A stretch of DNA of 64,000 bases from Bacillus sp. FJAT-27225. GTDB lineage: Bacteria > Bacillota > Bacilli > Bacillales > Cytobacillaceae. A program made the translations under genes and the position numbers. The stretch is from the NCBI RefSeq assembly GCF_001685025.1, contig NZ_MAYU01000022.1, positions 434,001-498,000 on the forward strand. The letters are read 5' to 3'. Positions 1-8,314 of this stretch are shown here, piece after piece. The notes beneath the pieces were generated by a model, which did not search any database, was not told where the DNA came from, and worked only from the letters and a program-made list of their open reading frames with translations. Positions within the stretch are counted from its first letter, which is position 1. Every line of letters starts with the position of its first letter.

Positions 1-514
1 TTCCCCATTCAAGTGGAAATACCGTGTCATGTTCTCCATGAGAGACAAACGCCGATAAATGGCCAATAGGTTGAACAGGATATTCCTCTTTTACAAATTG
101 AGGAATGTATCCATTTAAAGCTACGATTCCCTTTATCCTGCTTCCAAGAGTCAGGGCAAGGGTCATCGACAGGATGGCTCCCTGGCTGAACCCAAGTAAA
201 AAGATGCGGCTTTCATCAATTGGGTACTGGCTGCTTGCAGAGGAAATAAAATCCGAAAGTCTGGCAATTGCATCATCAAATACTGGCCTATGCGGTTTCC
301 CATAGCCTTCAATTGTGAAATAGGCAAACCCGGGCGGCTGCTCCAAATGGCCGCGAATGCTAAAAATAATAAATTCCTCTTCTAATCCATTTACTAGAGA
401 GAGCATGTTTTGTTCATTTGAGCCAATCCCATGCATCACAAATAAAGCAGGGTATTTTTTATTCGGGTCAGCTTCTTTAGGCTCTAGAACGGTATACATC
501 ATTGATGAAGTCAT
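1..514 (-). CDS. Alpha/beta hydrolase (phospholipase/carboxylesterase type), 3' end cut by window
   Basis: The reading frame starts at ATG 512-514 behind an AAGGAAGG ribosome site and runs off the left edge, giving about 171 residues. The N-terminal half has a beta strand leading to an HG motif (FVMHGIGSN), followed by the nucleophile elbow GFSQG, the usual Ser site of COG0400-type carboxylesterases, and a late SHGEHD segment carrying the expected acidic residue. The catalytic His should lie beyond the window. It probably hydrolyses a cytosolic ester; the substrate is not evident. It is divergent from the XRE-cupin regulator, with about 250 bp between them. Confidence 0.8.
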   Translation of the reverse strand, partial: MTSSMMYTVLEPKEADPNKKYPALFVMHGIGSNEQNMLSLVNGLEEEFIIFSIRGHLEQPPGFAYFTIEGYGKPHRPVFDDAIARLSDFISSASSQYPIDESRIFLLGFSQGAILSMTLALTLGSRIKGIVALNGYIPQFVKEEYPVQPIGHLSAFVSHGEHDTVFPLEWG

Positions 515-700
515 GTTTACCTTCCTTTCTTTTAGACGGTTATTCATATTTTCCACTATATAAGCAAAATCAGTCATATACCCATAAAAATAAAATATTC
601 ATATTAGTAAACTTTATAACAAAATTAAAACCCTTGGCCAAGGGAATGAGTTTTTTAATATGAATAAAATTTATTTATAAGATAACAAGAGCTCAATGGA

Positions 701-730
701 TTGTCAATAACTTTTTTGCTAATATAGAAT
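701..730 (+). promoter_or_regulatory. Candidate sigma-A promoter for the XRE-cupin regulator
   Basis: TTGTCA (701-706) and TATAGA (723-728) are spaced by 16 bp, or TAGAAT (725-730) by 18 bp, inside an AT-rich divergent intergenic region about 40 bp upstream of the TTG start. Assigned by eye from spacing and consensus. Confidence 0.35.
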
Positions 731-767
731 TAAGTTTCTTATAATGCAACCTTATGAGGTGAATAAA

Positions 768-1307
768 TTGGATTTAGGGACGAAAATACGATCGATACGG
801 AATAGAAAAAAAATTACCATTGCTCAAATGAGTGAAGGAACCGGATTGTCAAAAGGATTTATCAGCAATGTAGAAAATAACAATACCTCTCCATCTATTA
901 ACACCTTGCAAGCTATTGCCAGCTATCTTGATGTGCCGATGCCTTATCTATTGCTTGAAAAGGAACAGCATATGCGGGTAGTTAAAAAAGATAAAAGAAC
1001 ATATTCCACTTTTAACAACCTGAAAATTGAACACTTAACAACAAAGGGCGGTTTGAAAATGATGATTGTTGAGTTCCCTCCAGGTGGATCGATGGGAGAA
1101 GCAAATGCCCATGAGGGAGAGGAATGCCATTTGGTCCTGAAGGGGAAAATACTGGCCGAGCAAGGAGAAGATTCCTTCATTTTGGAGGAAGGAGACTCTT
1201 TCAGCTGGAATGCGAGTGTTCCTCATTTTGTTAAAAATATTTCTGATGAGAAAGCGATTGTTTTAATATCAATTTATTCAGATACCGGACTTGCAGATAT
1301 TTTTTAG
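768..1307 (+). CDS. XRE-family transcriptional regulator with C-terminal cupin
   Basis: 179-residue DNA-binding regulator. Residues about 5-60 form a Cro/CI-type helix-turn-helix (IAQMSEGTGLSKGFISNVE) and residues about 110-175 a cupin beta barrel (GEECHLVLKG, GDSFSWNASVPH), the PuuR/YdcN-like layout in which the cupin binds a small-molecule effector. I chose the TTG at 768 because GAGGTGA lies 7-13 bases upstream; an in-frame ATG at 744 has no such site. It may control the divergent hydrolase, but nothing in the sequence proves the target. Confidence 0.85.
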   Translation: MDLGTKIRSIRNRKKITIAQMSEGTGLSKGFISNVENNNTSPSINTLQAIASYLDVPMPYLLLEKEQHMRVVKKDKRTYSTFNNLKIEHLTTKGGLKMMIVEFPPGGSMGEANAHEGEECHLVLKGKILAEQGEDSFILEEGDSFSWNASVPHFVKNISDEKAIVLISIYSDTGLADIF

Positions 1308-1348
1308 TTAATGGATGGCTAGTAAAAAGCTGCTATAATCCATTTAAC

Positions 1349-1410
1349 ATTAAGCTCAATTCCTTCGTACCAGTGCTTCAGGTATAGCTCACCGTTCCCA
1401 TGGCATAATC
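1349..1410 (-). pseudogene. Remnant of the spoVR 3' region
   Basis: This intergenic stretch matches 3851-3910 inside intact spoVR in the same orientation. A central block of about 40 bases has a single mismatch, and read on the minus strand it still encodes [14 protein letters not shown]. No open reading frame surrounds it. It is most simply a leftover of a second spoVR copy or of a recombination event. Confidence 0.7.
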
Positions 1411-1418
1411 ATTTCAAG

Positions 1419-1452
1419 AAAAGGAGATGGGTAACCCCAGCTCCTTTTTTTG
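1419..1452 (+). terminator. Intrinsic terminator after the XRE-cupin gene
   Basis: AAGGAG pairs with CTCCTT and TGGG with CCCA around a short loop, followed by seven T. The reverse strand also has a short T tract, so it could work both ways. Confidence 0.6.
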
Positions 1453-1602
1453 TCCACATTTCATTATGTCTTCCTAGTAATAAGTTGAGAAGCAGAACTC
1501 CATTTATTTCTCCATATTAAATATTTTATCCTGTTATATTGGCACAAGCTATTCCCTCTATAACTGAATACTTTGTTGTATAAAAGTAAAGGGGTGAATT
1601 TA

Positions 1603-2565
1603 ATGTTTGGAAATGACGACAGGGAACGTGATAGAGACCACGACAGGGACCGCGACAGAAACCGCGACAGAGACCACGACAGGGACCGCGACAGGGACCG
1701 CGACAGAAACCGCGACAGAGACCGCGACAGGGACCGCGACAGAGACCGCGACAGGGACCGCGACAGAGACCGCGACAGAGACCGCGACAGAGACCGCGAC
1801 AGAGACCGCGACAGAGACCGCGACAGAGACCGCGACAGAGACCGCGACAGAGACCGCGACAGAGACCGCGACAGAGACCGCGACAGAGACCGCGACAGAG
1901 ACCGCGACAGAGACCGCGACAGAGACCGCGACAGAGACCGCGACAGAGACCGCGACAGAGACCGCGACAGAGACCGCGACAGAGACCGCGACAGAGACCG
2001 CGACAGAGACCGCGACAGAGACCGCGACAGAGACCGCGACAGAGACCGCGACAGAGACCGCGACAGAGACCGCGACAGAGACCGCGACAGAGACCGCGAC
2101 AGAGACCGCGACAGAGACCGCGACAGAGACCGCGACAGAGACCGCGACAGAGACCGCGACAGAGACCGCGACAGAGACCGCGACAGAGACCGCGACAGAG
2201 ACCGCGACAGAGACCGCGACAGAGACCGCGACAGAGACCGCGACAGAGACCGCGACAGAGACCGCGACAGAGACCGCGACAGAGACCGCGACAGAGACCG
2301 CGACAGAGACCGCGACAGAGACCGCGACAGAGACCGCGACAGAGACCGCGACAGAGACCGCGACAGAGACTGCGACAGAGACCGCGACAGAGACTGCAGG
2401 GACAGAGACCGCAGGGATAGAGGCTGCAGGGACAGAGACTGCAGGGACAGAGGCTGCAAGGACAGAGACCGCAGGGACAGAGGCTGCAGGGACAGAGGCT
2501 GCAGGGACAGAGACCGCCGACACCGCCGGAACAGACACCGTGACAGAGACTGCAGATGTGATTAG
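1603..2565 (+). CDS. Arg-Asp repeat protein encoded by a 12-bp minisatellite
   Basis: The ATG at 1603 follows GGGGTGA at a good distance. The predicted 320-residue protein starts MFGNDDRERD, continues as an almost uninterrupted Arg-Asp alternation, and ends in a Cys-rich Arg/Asp/Gly tail (CRD, RGC and similar). No known domain is visible. Such an alternating-charge chain would be extended or self-associating; I infer nothing firm about function, though repeat-rich Cys-containing proteins are common on Bacillus spores. Because the unit is a multiple of three without stops, all six frames are largely open. A TTG frame at 1607 would give a Thr-Glu-Thr-Ala repeat protein ending NHFELK. The start context favours the Arg-Asp frame, but the choice is not certain. 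Confidence 0.6.
   Translation: MFGNDDRERDRDHDRDRDRNRDRDHDRDRDRDRDRNRDRDRDRDRDRDRDRDRDRDRDRDRDRDRDRDRDRDRDRDRDRDRDRDRDRDRDRDRDRDRDRDRDRDRDRDRDRDRDRDRDRDRDRDRDRDRDRDRDRDRDRDRDRDRDRDRDRDRDRDRDRDRDRDRDRDRDRDRDRDRDRDRDRDRDRDRDRDRDRDRDRDRDRDRDRDRDRDRDRDRDRDRDRDRDRDRDRDRDRDRDRDRDRDRDRDRDRDRDRDCDRDRDRDCRDRDRRDRGCRDRDCRDRGCKDRDRRDRGCRDRGCRDRDRRHRRNRHRDRDCRCD
1765..2370 (+). repeat. About 50 uninterrupted copies of a 12-bp tandem repeat
   Basis: The unit AGAGACCGCGAC repeats without visible change from 1765 to 2370. Degenerate copies flank it on both sides (AGG/AGA, CAC/CGC and AAC/GAC variants upstream; units of about 15 bp with TGCAGG downstream). The pure core with decayed edges is typical of a slippage-expanded minisatellite, so copy number probably varies between isolates or assemblies. 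Confidence 0.95.
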
Positions 2566-2610
2566 TAACCATTTCGAACTAAAATAGTAACTGGATTTTA
2601 AAACATCTTA

Positions 2611-2646
2611 AAAGACAAGTGGGGTGTAGCTACTTGTCCTTTTTAT
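2611..2646 (+). terminator. Terminator after the Arg-Asp repeat gene
   Basis: GACAAGT pairs with ACTTGTC across an 11-base loop, followed by CTTTTTATT. Confidence 0.7.
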
Positions 2647-2705
2647 TAAATAGAGATGTTAGCTTACTATTTTTTAAAGGTACTATTCCTTTCAATTCAC
2701 CATTA

Positions 2706-3497
2706 CTACTGTGGTTTCATAAGATGTGCCTCAAATAAGTCTATGATTTCTAAGAACCTCTCCGCTTCTCTAAATGTATGATCAGCTAAAAGTGGATGAA
2801 TATTACTTTTAATACGGCAAGCCTCTATTAAATCTCTTGCTGTTTTTTTAAAGTCCCTTAATGAAGCAACGGAAACTCTATTTTGATCCAAGAATTGGTC
2901 CAAAATTGGAACTGTTTCCGATTGGGGACGCATCGAGTCTAAATCAACTGCTTGGAATACTAATTGGTCAAAATCATGACTAAACTCTTTAGCCTGCTCT
3001 ACTAGTTTTCTTTCAGAAGGATCTAAAAGATGTCCGATAAATTTTGCATGGTCTGCCATAATTTTCAAAAAGAAGAGGTTTTCCTGGATAATAGTATCAG
3101 GTTGGGGGGCAAGTTTTCCTTCGTTAAGTTCTTTTAGTCTATTGGCAAAATAAGCAGCTTCTCTACTTACATGGTCAACTAATAGTGGAAAGTTGTTTGT
3201 CCTTATTTCACAGCGTAAAGTTAACCCTAATACTTTTCTCTTGTAACTCCAAATGGCAACGGCAGCCTGATAAACCTCATTGTTAAAGGTCTGAATTTGA
3301 CGTACATCCGAGTTTACAGAAAACCTTGCCAACTTTTCCTCAATTCTTTCAAAAAGAGTAATGAATTGTTGAGCTTCTGCTATCAATTGTTGCTGTTCAT
3401 AAGTAAATCCCAGACTTAAAAATAGAGCATGTTCCTTCATAATTCTTGACCAAAACTGTATTTCATCCAACGACCTAACAACAATTGGATTCGCCAC
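2706..3497 (-). CDS. DUF2935 domain-containing protein
   Basis: About 263 residues, two ferritin-like helical halves. Each half carries His/Glu-containing repeats (an IMKEHALFLSLGF segment early, IMADHAKFIGHLLD in the second half, and paired DHVSREA / DHTFREAERF motifs), the pattern of the DUF2935 family common in Bacillus and thought to be metal-binding. The GTG at 3497 is preferred because GGGGTGG lies about 8 bases upstream; the next GTG at 3506 abuts its ribosome site. Cytosolic and monocistronic. The exact role is unknown. Confidence 0.8.
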   Translation of the reverse strand: MANPIVVRSLDEIQFWSRIMKEHALFLSLGFTYEQQQLIAEAQQFITLFERIEEKLARFSVNSDVRQIQTFNNEVYQAAVAIWSYKRKVLGLTLRCEIRTNNFPLLVDHVSREAAYFANRLKELNEGKLAPQPDTIIQENLFFLKIMADHAKFIGHLLDPSERKLVEQAKEFSHDFDQLVFQAVDLDSMRPQSETVPILDQFLDQNRVSVASLRDFKKTARDLIEACRIKSNIHPLLADHTFREAERFLEIIDLFEAHLMKPQ

Positions 3498-3610
3498 TCC
3501 ACCCACCCCTTATACAGACTTCACCTCATAATATGTTTGTTTTTTTGCCCTTATTCATTTATTTTCCCTTCCATTATTATTTAAAAAGCCTGCTCTATTT
3601 ATAAAATAAA

Positions 3611-3651
3611 GGATTTCAACAAAAATGGCGATAATCCTTTTGGATTATCGC
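3611..3651 (-). terminator. Terminator after spoVR
   Basis: On the minus strand GCGATAATCC pairs perfectly with GGATTATCGC around AAAA, followed by CATTTTTGTT. It lies 65 bases past the spoVR stop. Confidence 0.75.
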
Positions 3652-3715
3652 ACTCGTATGGTTAAGTCAAATTTGATACTTTAATCGTCAATATCTTGAT
3701 TCTGTTTCCATTTCT

Positions 3716-5128
3716 TTATAAATACTTTCTATGCACAGCCTTCCCATCATAACTGAACAGCATGGCCCTGTCCTCTATCATTGTCTCGATGTGAACTGTC
3801 CTACCCCATAACTGGCGGATGTATGGCAGCACCTTCTCAAGGTATTTCACATCAAGTTCGATTCCTTCGTACCAGTGCTTCAGATATAGCTCACCGTTCC
3901 GCATATAATCGCCGTCATTGACCGTGATATATGGAAACCCGCCGTTCACTCTCATGCTGACGAGCCTGTCACGGACATGCTCCCATTCCTTATCGACAAT
4001 TTTGTAATCCTTGCCCTGTTTTTGGAACAGGTACATGTCTTCCCTCATCACCAAATCCTTGGTGAGATAATTCCTCAGGAAGGAAATATCCGAATCCATT
4101 TCCCTGACCTCAAACATCTTCTCACGGCCAGACCCAGGCTTGACACCGCGGCGCTTCATTTCCTCGGTTGGGTCGTTATAGCGTTCCTCGATATCCTCAA
4201 AAATCTTGATGCCCAGGTAATAAGGATTAATTCCCGTTTTCGATGGCTGGACAACTCCCGCGTTCAGCTTCGCAAACTCAATGGCCTCCCCGCTTGTCAG
4301 GTCCATTTCTCTGATAATCCGCTGGTGCCAGTAGGAAGCCCAGCCTTCGTTCATGATTTTCGTTTCCAGCTGCGGCCAAAAATACAGCATTTCTTCTCTC
4401 ATCATCGTAAGGATATCTCTCTGCCACTGCTCGAGTTCCCGACTGTACGATTCAATAAATAACAGTATGTCTTTTTCAGGCCGCGGCGGAAACATTTTTG
4501 TTTTATTTTTCCTCGAATCTGTTTTAGGTTTCTCATCCAAGTTCCACAAATCATCATACGGGGAAGGTGCAGGCCCCGTATCTTCATCCTGATCATCATC
4601 CTCAATCGACCAAGATAGCTTCGGGCGCATCAGAGATGGATCGATATGCTCATCTATTGCAAGCACAGCATCCAGGAAGGTTTCTACTTCCTTTTTGCCA
4701 TATTTTATTTCATAGCTGCGGACCCTTTCAGCTGTAGCCGCCATGCTTTCAACCATGTCACGCTTCGTATTTTGGAAACGAACATTATTTTTGAAAAAAT
4801 CACAGTGAGCCAGAACGTGGGCGACAATCAGTTTGTTCTGAATGAGACTGTTACTGTCGAGCAGGAATGCATAACAAGGATTTGAATTAATGACAAGCTC
4901 GTAAATTTTGCTGAGTCCAAGATCATATTGGAGCTTCATTTTGTAAAACTGCTTTCCAAAGCTCCAGTGTGAAAAACGGGTAGGCATTCCGTAAGCGCCA
5001 AACGTATATATGATGTCGGCAGGGCAAATTTCATAGCGCATCGGATAAAAATCAAGCCCGAAGCCGCTTGCAATTTCGGTAATCTCGCCGATTGCAAGCT
5101 CCAGCTCCCTTTTCTCTTCGCTGTTCAT
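3716..5128 (-). CDS. spoVR: Stage V sporulation protein R
   Basis: 470 residues, close to the 468 of B. subtilis SpoVR, which is needed for proper spore cortex formation. Family landmarks include [12 protein letters not shown] near the N-terminus, a [11 protein letters not shown] segment, [11 protein letters not shown] and GINPYYLG in the middle, and a conserved C-terminal [10 protein letters not shown]. The ATG at 5128 sits behind AAAGGGGGAG; the longer frame to 5155 has no ribosome site. In many bacteria SpoVR, YhbH and the PrkA kinase act together; here yhbH is broken by a prophage 34 kb away, which makes the intact spoVR relevant. A fragment of its 3' end recurs at 1349-1410. Confidence 0.95.
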   Translation of the reverse strand: MNSEEKRELELAIGEITEIASGFGLDFYPMRYEICPADIIYTFGAYGMPTRFSHWSFGKQFYKMKLQYDLGLSKIYELVINSNPCYAFLLDSNSLIQNKLIVAHVLAHCDFFKNNVRFQNTKRDMVESMAATAERVRSYEIKYGKKEVETFLDAVLAIDEHIDPSLMRPKLSWSIEDDDQDEDTGPAPSPYDDLWNLDEKPKTDSRKNKTKMFPPRPEKDILLFIESYSRELEQWQRDILTMMREEMLYFWPQLETKIMNEGWASYWHQRIIREMDLTSGEAIEFAKLNAGVVQPSKTGINPYYLGIKIFEDIEERYNDPTEEMKRRGVKPGSGREKMFEVREMDSDISFLRNYLTKDLVMREDMYLFQKQGKDYKIVDKEWEHVRDRLVSMRVNGGFPYITVNDGDYMRNGELYLKHWYEGIELDVKYLEKVLPYIRQLWGRTVHIETMIEDRAMLFSYDGKAVHRKYL

Positions 5129-5191
5129 TAACACTCCCCCTTTTCCTCTTACCACAATGTATGAAGGAACTAGGGGAATGATGAAAGAACA

Positions 5192-5512
5192 CTATCGCTT
5201 TTCAGGTACGACCCTAAGCGTAACAGCTTTTTCCGCAGTCAAATTATGCTGGACAATCACCCGTACAAAGAATGTTTTTCCTTTTTCCTCTACCTCAAAT
5301 CGGAAGGTATCAGCAACATCGCTTTCATTGACATTTTTCCTGCCAATGTATTCATACTCCCTGATCGGGTCACCAGGATAATCGCTCGAGATAATTGCAA
5401 CAGCCATTCTCCCATACTTTTCATAATCAGGATTTTGCCTTTCTGCCTGAGTTTCATGGGCTTGGGAAACAAAAAGGAGCAGTACAGCGGCAAATGCCAT
5501 AAATTTCCTCAT
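5192..5512 (-). CDS. yhdC: DUF3889 secreted protein, YhdC-like
   Basis: 106 residues beginning at ATG 5512 behind AGGAGGT. The first 25 residues are a signal peptide (basic start, AVLLLFVSQA core, cut near AHETQA). The mature part has the DUF3889 pattern (YEKYGRMAVAIISSDYP, later FFVRVIVQHN). Its place between spoVR and a yhdB-like gene matches B. subtilis yhdC. Likely exported; function unknown. Confidence 0.75.
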   Translation of the reverse strand: MRKFMAFAAVLLLFVSQAHETQAERQNPDYEKYGRMAVAIISSDYPGDPIREYEYIGRKNVNESDVADTFRFEVEEKGKTFFVRVIVQHNLTAEKAVTLRVVPEKR

Positions 5513-5704
5513 ATAGACCTCCTGTTGGTAAAGATCAAGGTTAGTTTTGCCAAAGTGCGGCGCCGTATTCATTGCTCATCTCATACCAAATTTATACTGC
5601 CATATGTTTGAATCCCCACTAAACGTGCATCTCCAACATTTTCAGTGAAACTTTACCCGTAAACTCCATAAACTATTTTCAACTCCTGACAGGGAGGAAC
5701 CAAA

Positions 5705-5956
5705 ATGAATAAGATGGATTACGACAGGGCGCTGTACTATACGTATCGCTCACAGTGGGATAATCTCCTGATCTTGATGGTCCGGACCCGGGACCAATTT
5801 TTAGCGAAGAAAATTGAGCACTTTCTTCACGCATATCATTATGAACATGATTATGCGGTCATTGAGCAAACCTTATACTCCCTTTTGCGTTACATCGACC
5901 ATGCGCAAGAGAATCCTGAAATTGCAAGCGATGAAACTCCAGCTTACCTTTTATGA
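5705..5956 (+). CDS. yhdB: YhdB family protein
   Basis: 83 residues with a strong AGGGAGGA ribosome site before ATG 5705. The stretch YDRALYYTYRSQWDNLLILM is what I recall of B. subtilis YhdB (about 80 residues), and the position next to yhdC/spoVR fits. It is soluble, rich in aromatic residues, and of unknown function. Confidence 0.75.
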   Translation: MNKMDYDRALYYTYRSQWDNLLILMVRTRDQFLAKKIEHFLHAYHYEHDYAVIEQTLYSLLRYIDHAQENPEIASDETPAYLL

Positions 5957-5976
5957 ATTCCACCACCAAACATTTA

Positions 5977-6007
5977 AGCACAGCCAAAAAGCGGCTGTGC
6001 TCTTTTT
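5977..6007 (+). terminator. Terminator after yhdB
   Basis: GCACAGCC pairs with GGCTGTGC around AAAAAGC, followed by TCTTTTT. Confidence 0.8.
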
Positions 6008-6081
6008 AAAGTTAAGGGACACAATTAGAATAATCATCTCAGCAAAGGCGGTTTTCCTGTCATGAACGCGCCTGTCCTTTT

Positions 6082-6708
6082 CTATTTTGCAAGTCCGTTT
6101 TTGACTGCGTACAAGGCGGCTTGTGTCCTGTCGGCAAGCCCCAGCTTGCCAAGGATATTTGAGACATGGGTCTTCACGGTCTTTTCCGTTATAAATAGAG
6201 CCGAGGAGATTTCCTTGTTGCTTTTGCCGCTCGCTATTTCTTGTAGGACCTCCTTTTCTCTTCGGGTCAGCTCATCGACCTGCCTGCCTGATTTTATACT
6301 GGTTAGCAGGTGTGTGGTTGCTTTCGGGTGAATTTGTGCCTCTCCTGATACAAGCTTTCTAATTGAAGCTGCAAGCTCGTCTGGTTGCACATCCTTCAAC
6401 TGATAACCTGCAGCCCCTGCTTCAATGGCCGGCAGGACATGATCCTGGTCCGAGAAACTCGTCAAAATCATCACTTTGCTCGTAGGATCCTGCTCCCTGA
6501 TTTTTGCCGTAGCCGATATTCCGTCCATTACGGGCATATCCAAGTCCATTAAGGTAATATCAGGCTTCAAGTCAACGGCCAGCTTAACAGCTTCCACACC
6601 ATTGGAGGCTTCACCTATAATTTCGAAATCGTCCTGTGTTTTCAAAAAAAAGGCCAGTCCACGTCTGACCACATGGTGGTCATCAGCTATTACAATTCGA
6701 ATCGTCAA
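6082..6708 (-). CDS. yhcZ: NarL/LuxR-type response regulator, YhcZ-like
   Basis: 208 residues. The receiver domain (1-120) has the acidic pair Asp9-Asp10, the phosphoacceptor Asp55 in LMDLDMP, and a conserved Thr/Lys switch (MILTSFS, QLKD). A LuxR-type helix-turn-helix (about 143-205) follows, with LTRREKEVLQEIASGKSNKEI. It is the partner of the YhcY-like kinase encoded upstream on the same strand. The 343-bp gap between them is unusual: it is filled by a structured repeat instead of the usual tight coupling. Confidence 0.9.
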   Translation of the reverse strand: MTIRIVIADDHHVVRRGLAFFLKTQDDFEIIGEASNGVEAVKLAVDLKPDITLMDLDMPVMDGISATAKIREQDPTSKVMILTSFSDQDHVLPAIEAGAAGYQLKDVQPDELAASIRKLVSGEAQIHPKATTHLLTSIKSGRQVDELTRREKEVLQEIASGKSNKEISSALFITEKTVKTHVSNILGKLGLADRTQAALYAVKNGLAK

Positions 6709-6726
6709 ACTCTTCTCCCCCTCTTT

Positions 6727-7048
6727 CCCGCATTAACCGGCTGTAAGCCCCCCCATTAAGAGTAATCGAAGAAGCATTAGCGTGGGATAACAGCCCCTAA
6801 ATGCCCGATTGGTGAAATACAGTGAAACTTGCCGCTGTGCAATTCAGCGGCATAGTTGAACCAATCGGGTTCGTAGTGCCGTTTACTCGCCGCGCTCTTT
6901 AGCGAGTTAGCGGCAGTAGAACGGGACTACCCATCGGAAGTTTCACTTTATCCCGCATTAAGGGTCAGTAAGCCTCTTTCGGAGGCAACTGTCCCTAAAT
7001 ACCCGATTGGTTCAACTAACCATCAGCAAAAAGCGCTGATGGAAGTTT
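6727..7048 (-). repeat. Hairpin-rich duplicated intergenic element inside the yhcYZ operon
   Basis: The gap contains two related units. Each begins CCCGCATTAA...GTAAGCC (6727 and 6952) and carries CCCTAAAT.CCCGATTGGT (6795-6813 and 6983-7001). CCCGATTGGT at 6804 pairs with ACCAATCGGG at 6860-6869 around an inner CCGCTG/CAGCGG hairpin. Further stems are ACTCGC/GCGAGT, GCCTC/GAGGC, and CCATCAGC/GCTGATGG (7020-7042). It looks like a dispersed non-coding repeat of Bacillaceae chromosomes; no protein frame is credible. Confidence 0.75.
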
Positions 7049-7051
7049 CCC

Positions 7052-8152
7052 TTATAGTGGTATTTCGGCTGTCAGCTTTGTGCCTGCTCCCACAGCACTT
7101 TCAATCAAAAAATTACCGCCAAGCGCTTTTACTCTCTCTTTCATTCCTTTAAGGCCCAATGATGGCAGATCGCATCGCTCATTATAATTAAAGCCTTCAC
7201 CTTGGTCACAAAGGACGACAAAAATACTGTTTTTCGAAGCTTGGATATCGATGGTTATCTTCAGCTGACCCGAATGCTTTTTGCAGTTGGCCATTGCTTC
7301 CTGGGCTACCCGCCAAATACATTCTTCAATTCGGCCCGGCAGATTCATGATCCCCTTCACATTGATTTCAGCTTCAACACCAAGCATTCCTGCATAGCTT
7401 TTTAATGCTGCAACTAATCCGTTTTCAAGCCCCTGTGGCCGCAGTTGCCATATGAGCGCTCGCATTTCATTCAACGCTTCCTGAGCAAGGCTTTGTATGT
7501 AGGAAAAGGTTTCTTCCATTTCTTTATCCTTTGCAATGGCTGCGCCGCCCCTGGCTGTCAAATTTAGTGAAAATAAAAGCTGGTTTACCGAATCATGAAG
7601 ATCTCTGGCAAGCCGATTCCGTTCTGCCACCAAGGCCAGCTCTTGTTCGCGTTCGACAAGTTGAATTCTTTGGAGTGCGGCGCCAATCTGGAGGGAAACT
7701 GATTCAAGCAGAGCCAATTCATCTTTTTCAAAATGGGTTTTATGAGGCGCAGTAACATTCAGGATTCCAAATTTTTCGCGGCCTGCCTTTAGCGGAACTG
7801 TCGCATGATGGCTGAGCCCGCCTGTATCACCACAACGATTGAGAATGGCGTCCTCAAGCCGTTTGCATTCAATTATATTTGTCGCCTTATCAAGCCGGCC
7901 GTTTCTATAACGCTCCGTGCACCAGCATTCACCAAAGCACATTGGGGCATAATCGGCACGAGACAAAGCTTCAGGCAAGTTTTCGTGTGCTGCCAGCCGG
8001 TACGATCCCTCTTTGTCAAAAAGAAAAATCCATCCCGATCCAAGGCCGGTGACGTCAAGCAATTTTTGCAGAACCTCCGGCAGGATGATAGTTATATCTG
8101 TCCCCTTATTCAGAAGTTCGGCAATCTCCTTTAAAATTGAGAGCCTATCCAT
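7052..8152 (-). CDS. yhcY: GAF-domain sensor histidine kinase, YhcY-like
   Basis: 366 residues without membrane segments. A GAF sensor (about 15-160, containing CFGECWC and a Cys-rich centre that could bind a cofactor) precedes the HisKA_3 dimerisation helix with phospho-acceptor His186 in LARDLHDSVNQ, then a HATPase domain (WRVAQEAMANCKKHS, GLKGMKERV). This is the NarX/LiaS-type class that pairs with NarL regulators. The gene reads toward the YhcZ-like regulator. The Cys cluster in the GAF domain suggests redox or metal sensing, which is inference. Confidence 0.9.
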   Translation of the reverse strand: MDRLSILKEIAELLNKGTDITIILPEVLQKLLDVTGLGSGWIFLFDKEGSYRLAAHENLPEALSRADYAPMCFGECWCTERYRNGRLDKATNIIECKRLEDAILNRCGDTGGLSHHATVPLKAGREKFGILNVTAPHKTHFEKDELALLESVSLQIGAALQRIQLVEREQELALVAERNRLARDLHDSVNQLLFSLNLTARGGAAIAKDKEMEETFSYIQSLAQEALNEMRALIWQLRPQGLENGLVAALKSYAGMLGVEAEINVKGIMNLPGRIEECIWRVAQEAMANCKKHSGQLKITIDIQASKNSIFVVLCDQGEGFNYNERCDLPSLGLKGMKERVKALGGNFLIESAVGAGTKLTAEIPL

Positions 8153-8271
8153 CCCATCCCCCCTCGTCTAAAATTATACTGCTTTTAAACTTTTTTGGAA
8201 CTTTAAATTTCGAAATGTTCTGCACATAACCAATTAATAAACAAGCCGCTGAATTATTTATCGAAACTCAA

Positions 8272-8309
8272 AAAACCAGAAAAACCCGGCAACCAAATGG
8301 CTGCCGGGC
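8272..8309 (-). terminator. Terminator after pgcA
   Basis: CCCGGCA pairs with TGCCGGG across about 10 bases, followed on the minus strand by TTTTTCTGGTTTTTT, six bases past the stop codon. Confidence 0.8.
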
Positions 8310-8314
8310 AAAGA

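Noticed and set aside
1765-2370. CRISPR array
   Set aside because: Units are 12 bp, directly tandem and identical, with no spacers and no cas genes.
1464-2572. Long open frames on the minus strand across the tandem repeat (Ser-Arg-Ser-Leu, Cys-Arg-Gly-Leu and Val-Ala-Val-Ser repeats)
   Set aside because: The 12-bp unit has no stop in any frame, so these are open by construction; none has a good ribosome site and start.
3977-4462. 161-codon plus-strand frame inside spoVR
   Set aside because: Antisense shadow of a strongly conserved gene; no ribosome site.
6709-7051. Missing gene between yhcY and yhcZ
   Set aside because: No frame longer than a few dozen codons with a start; the region is explained by hairpin repeats.
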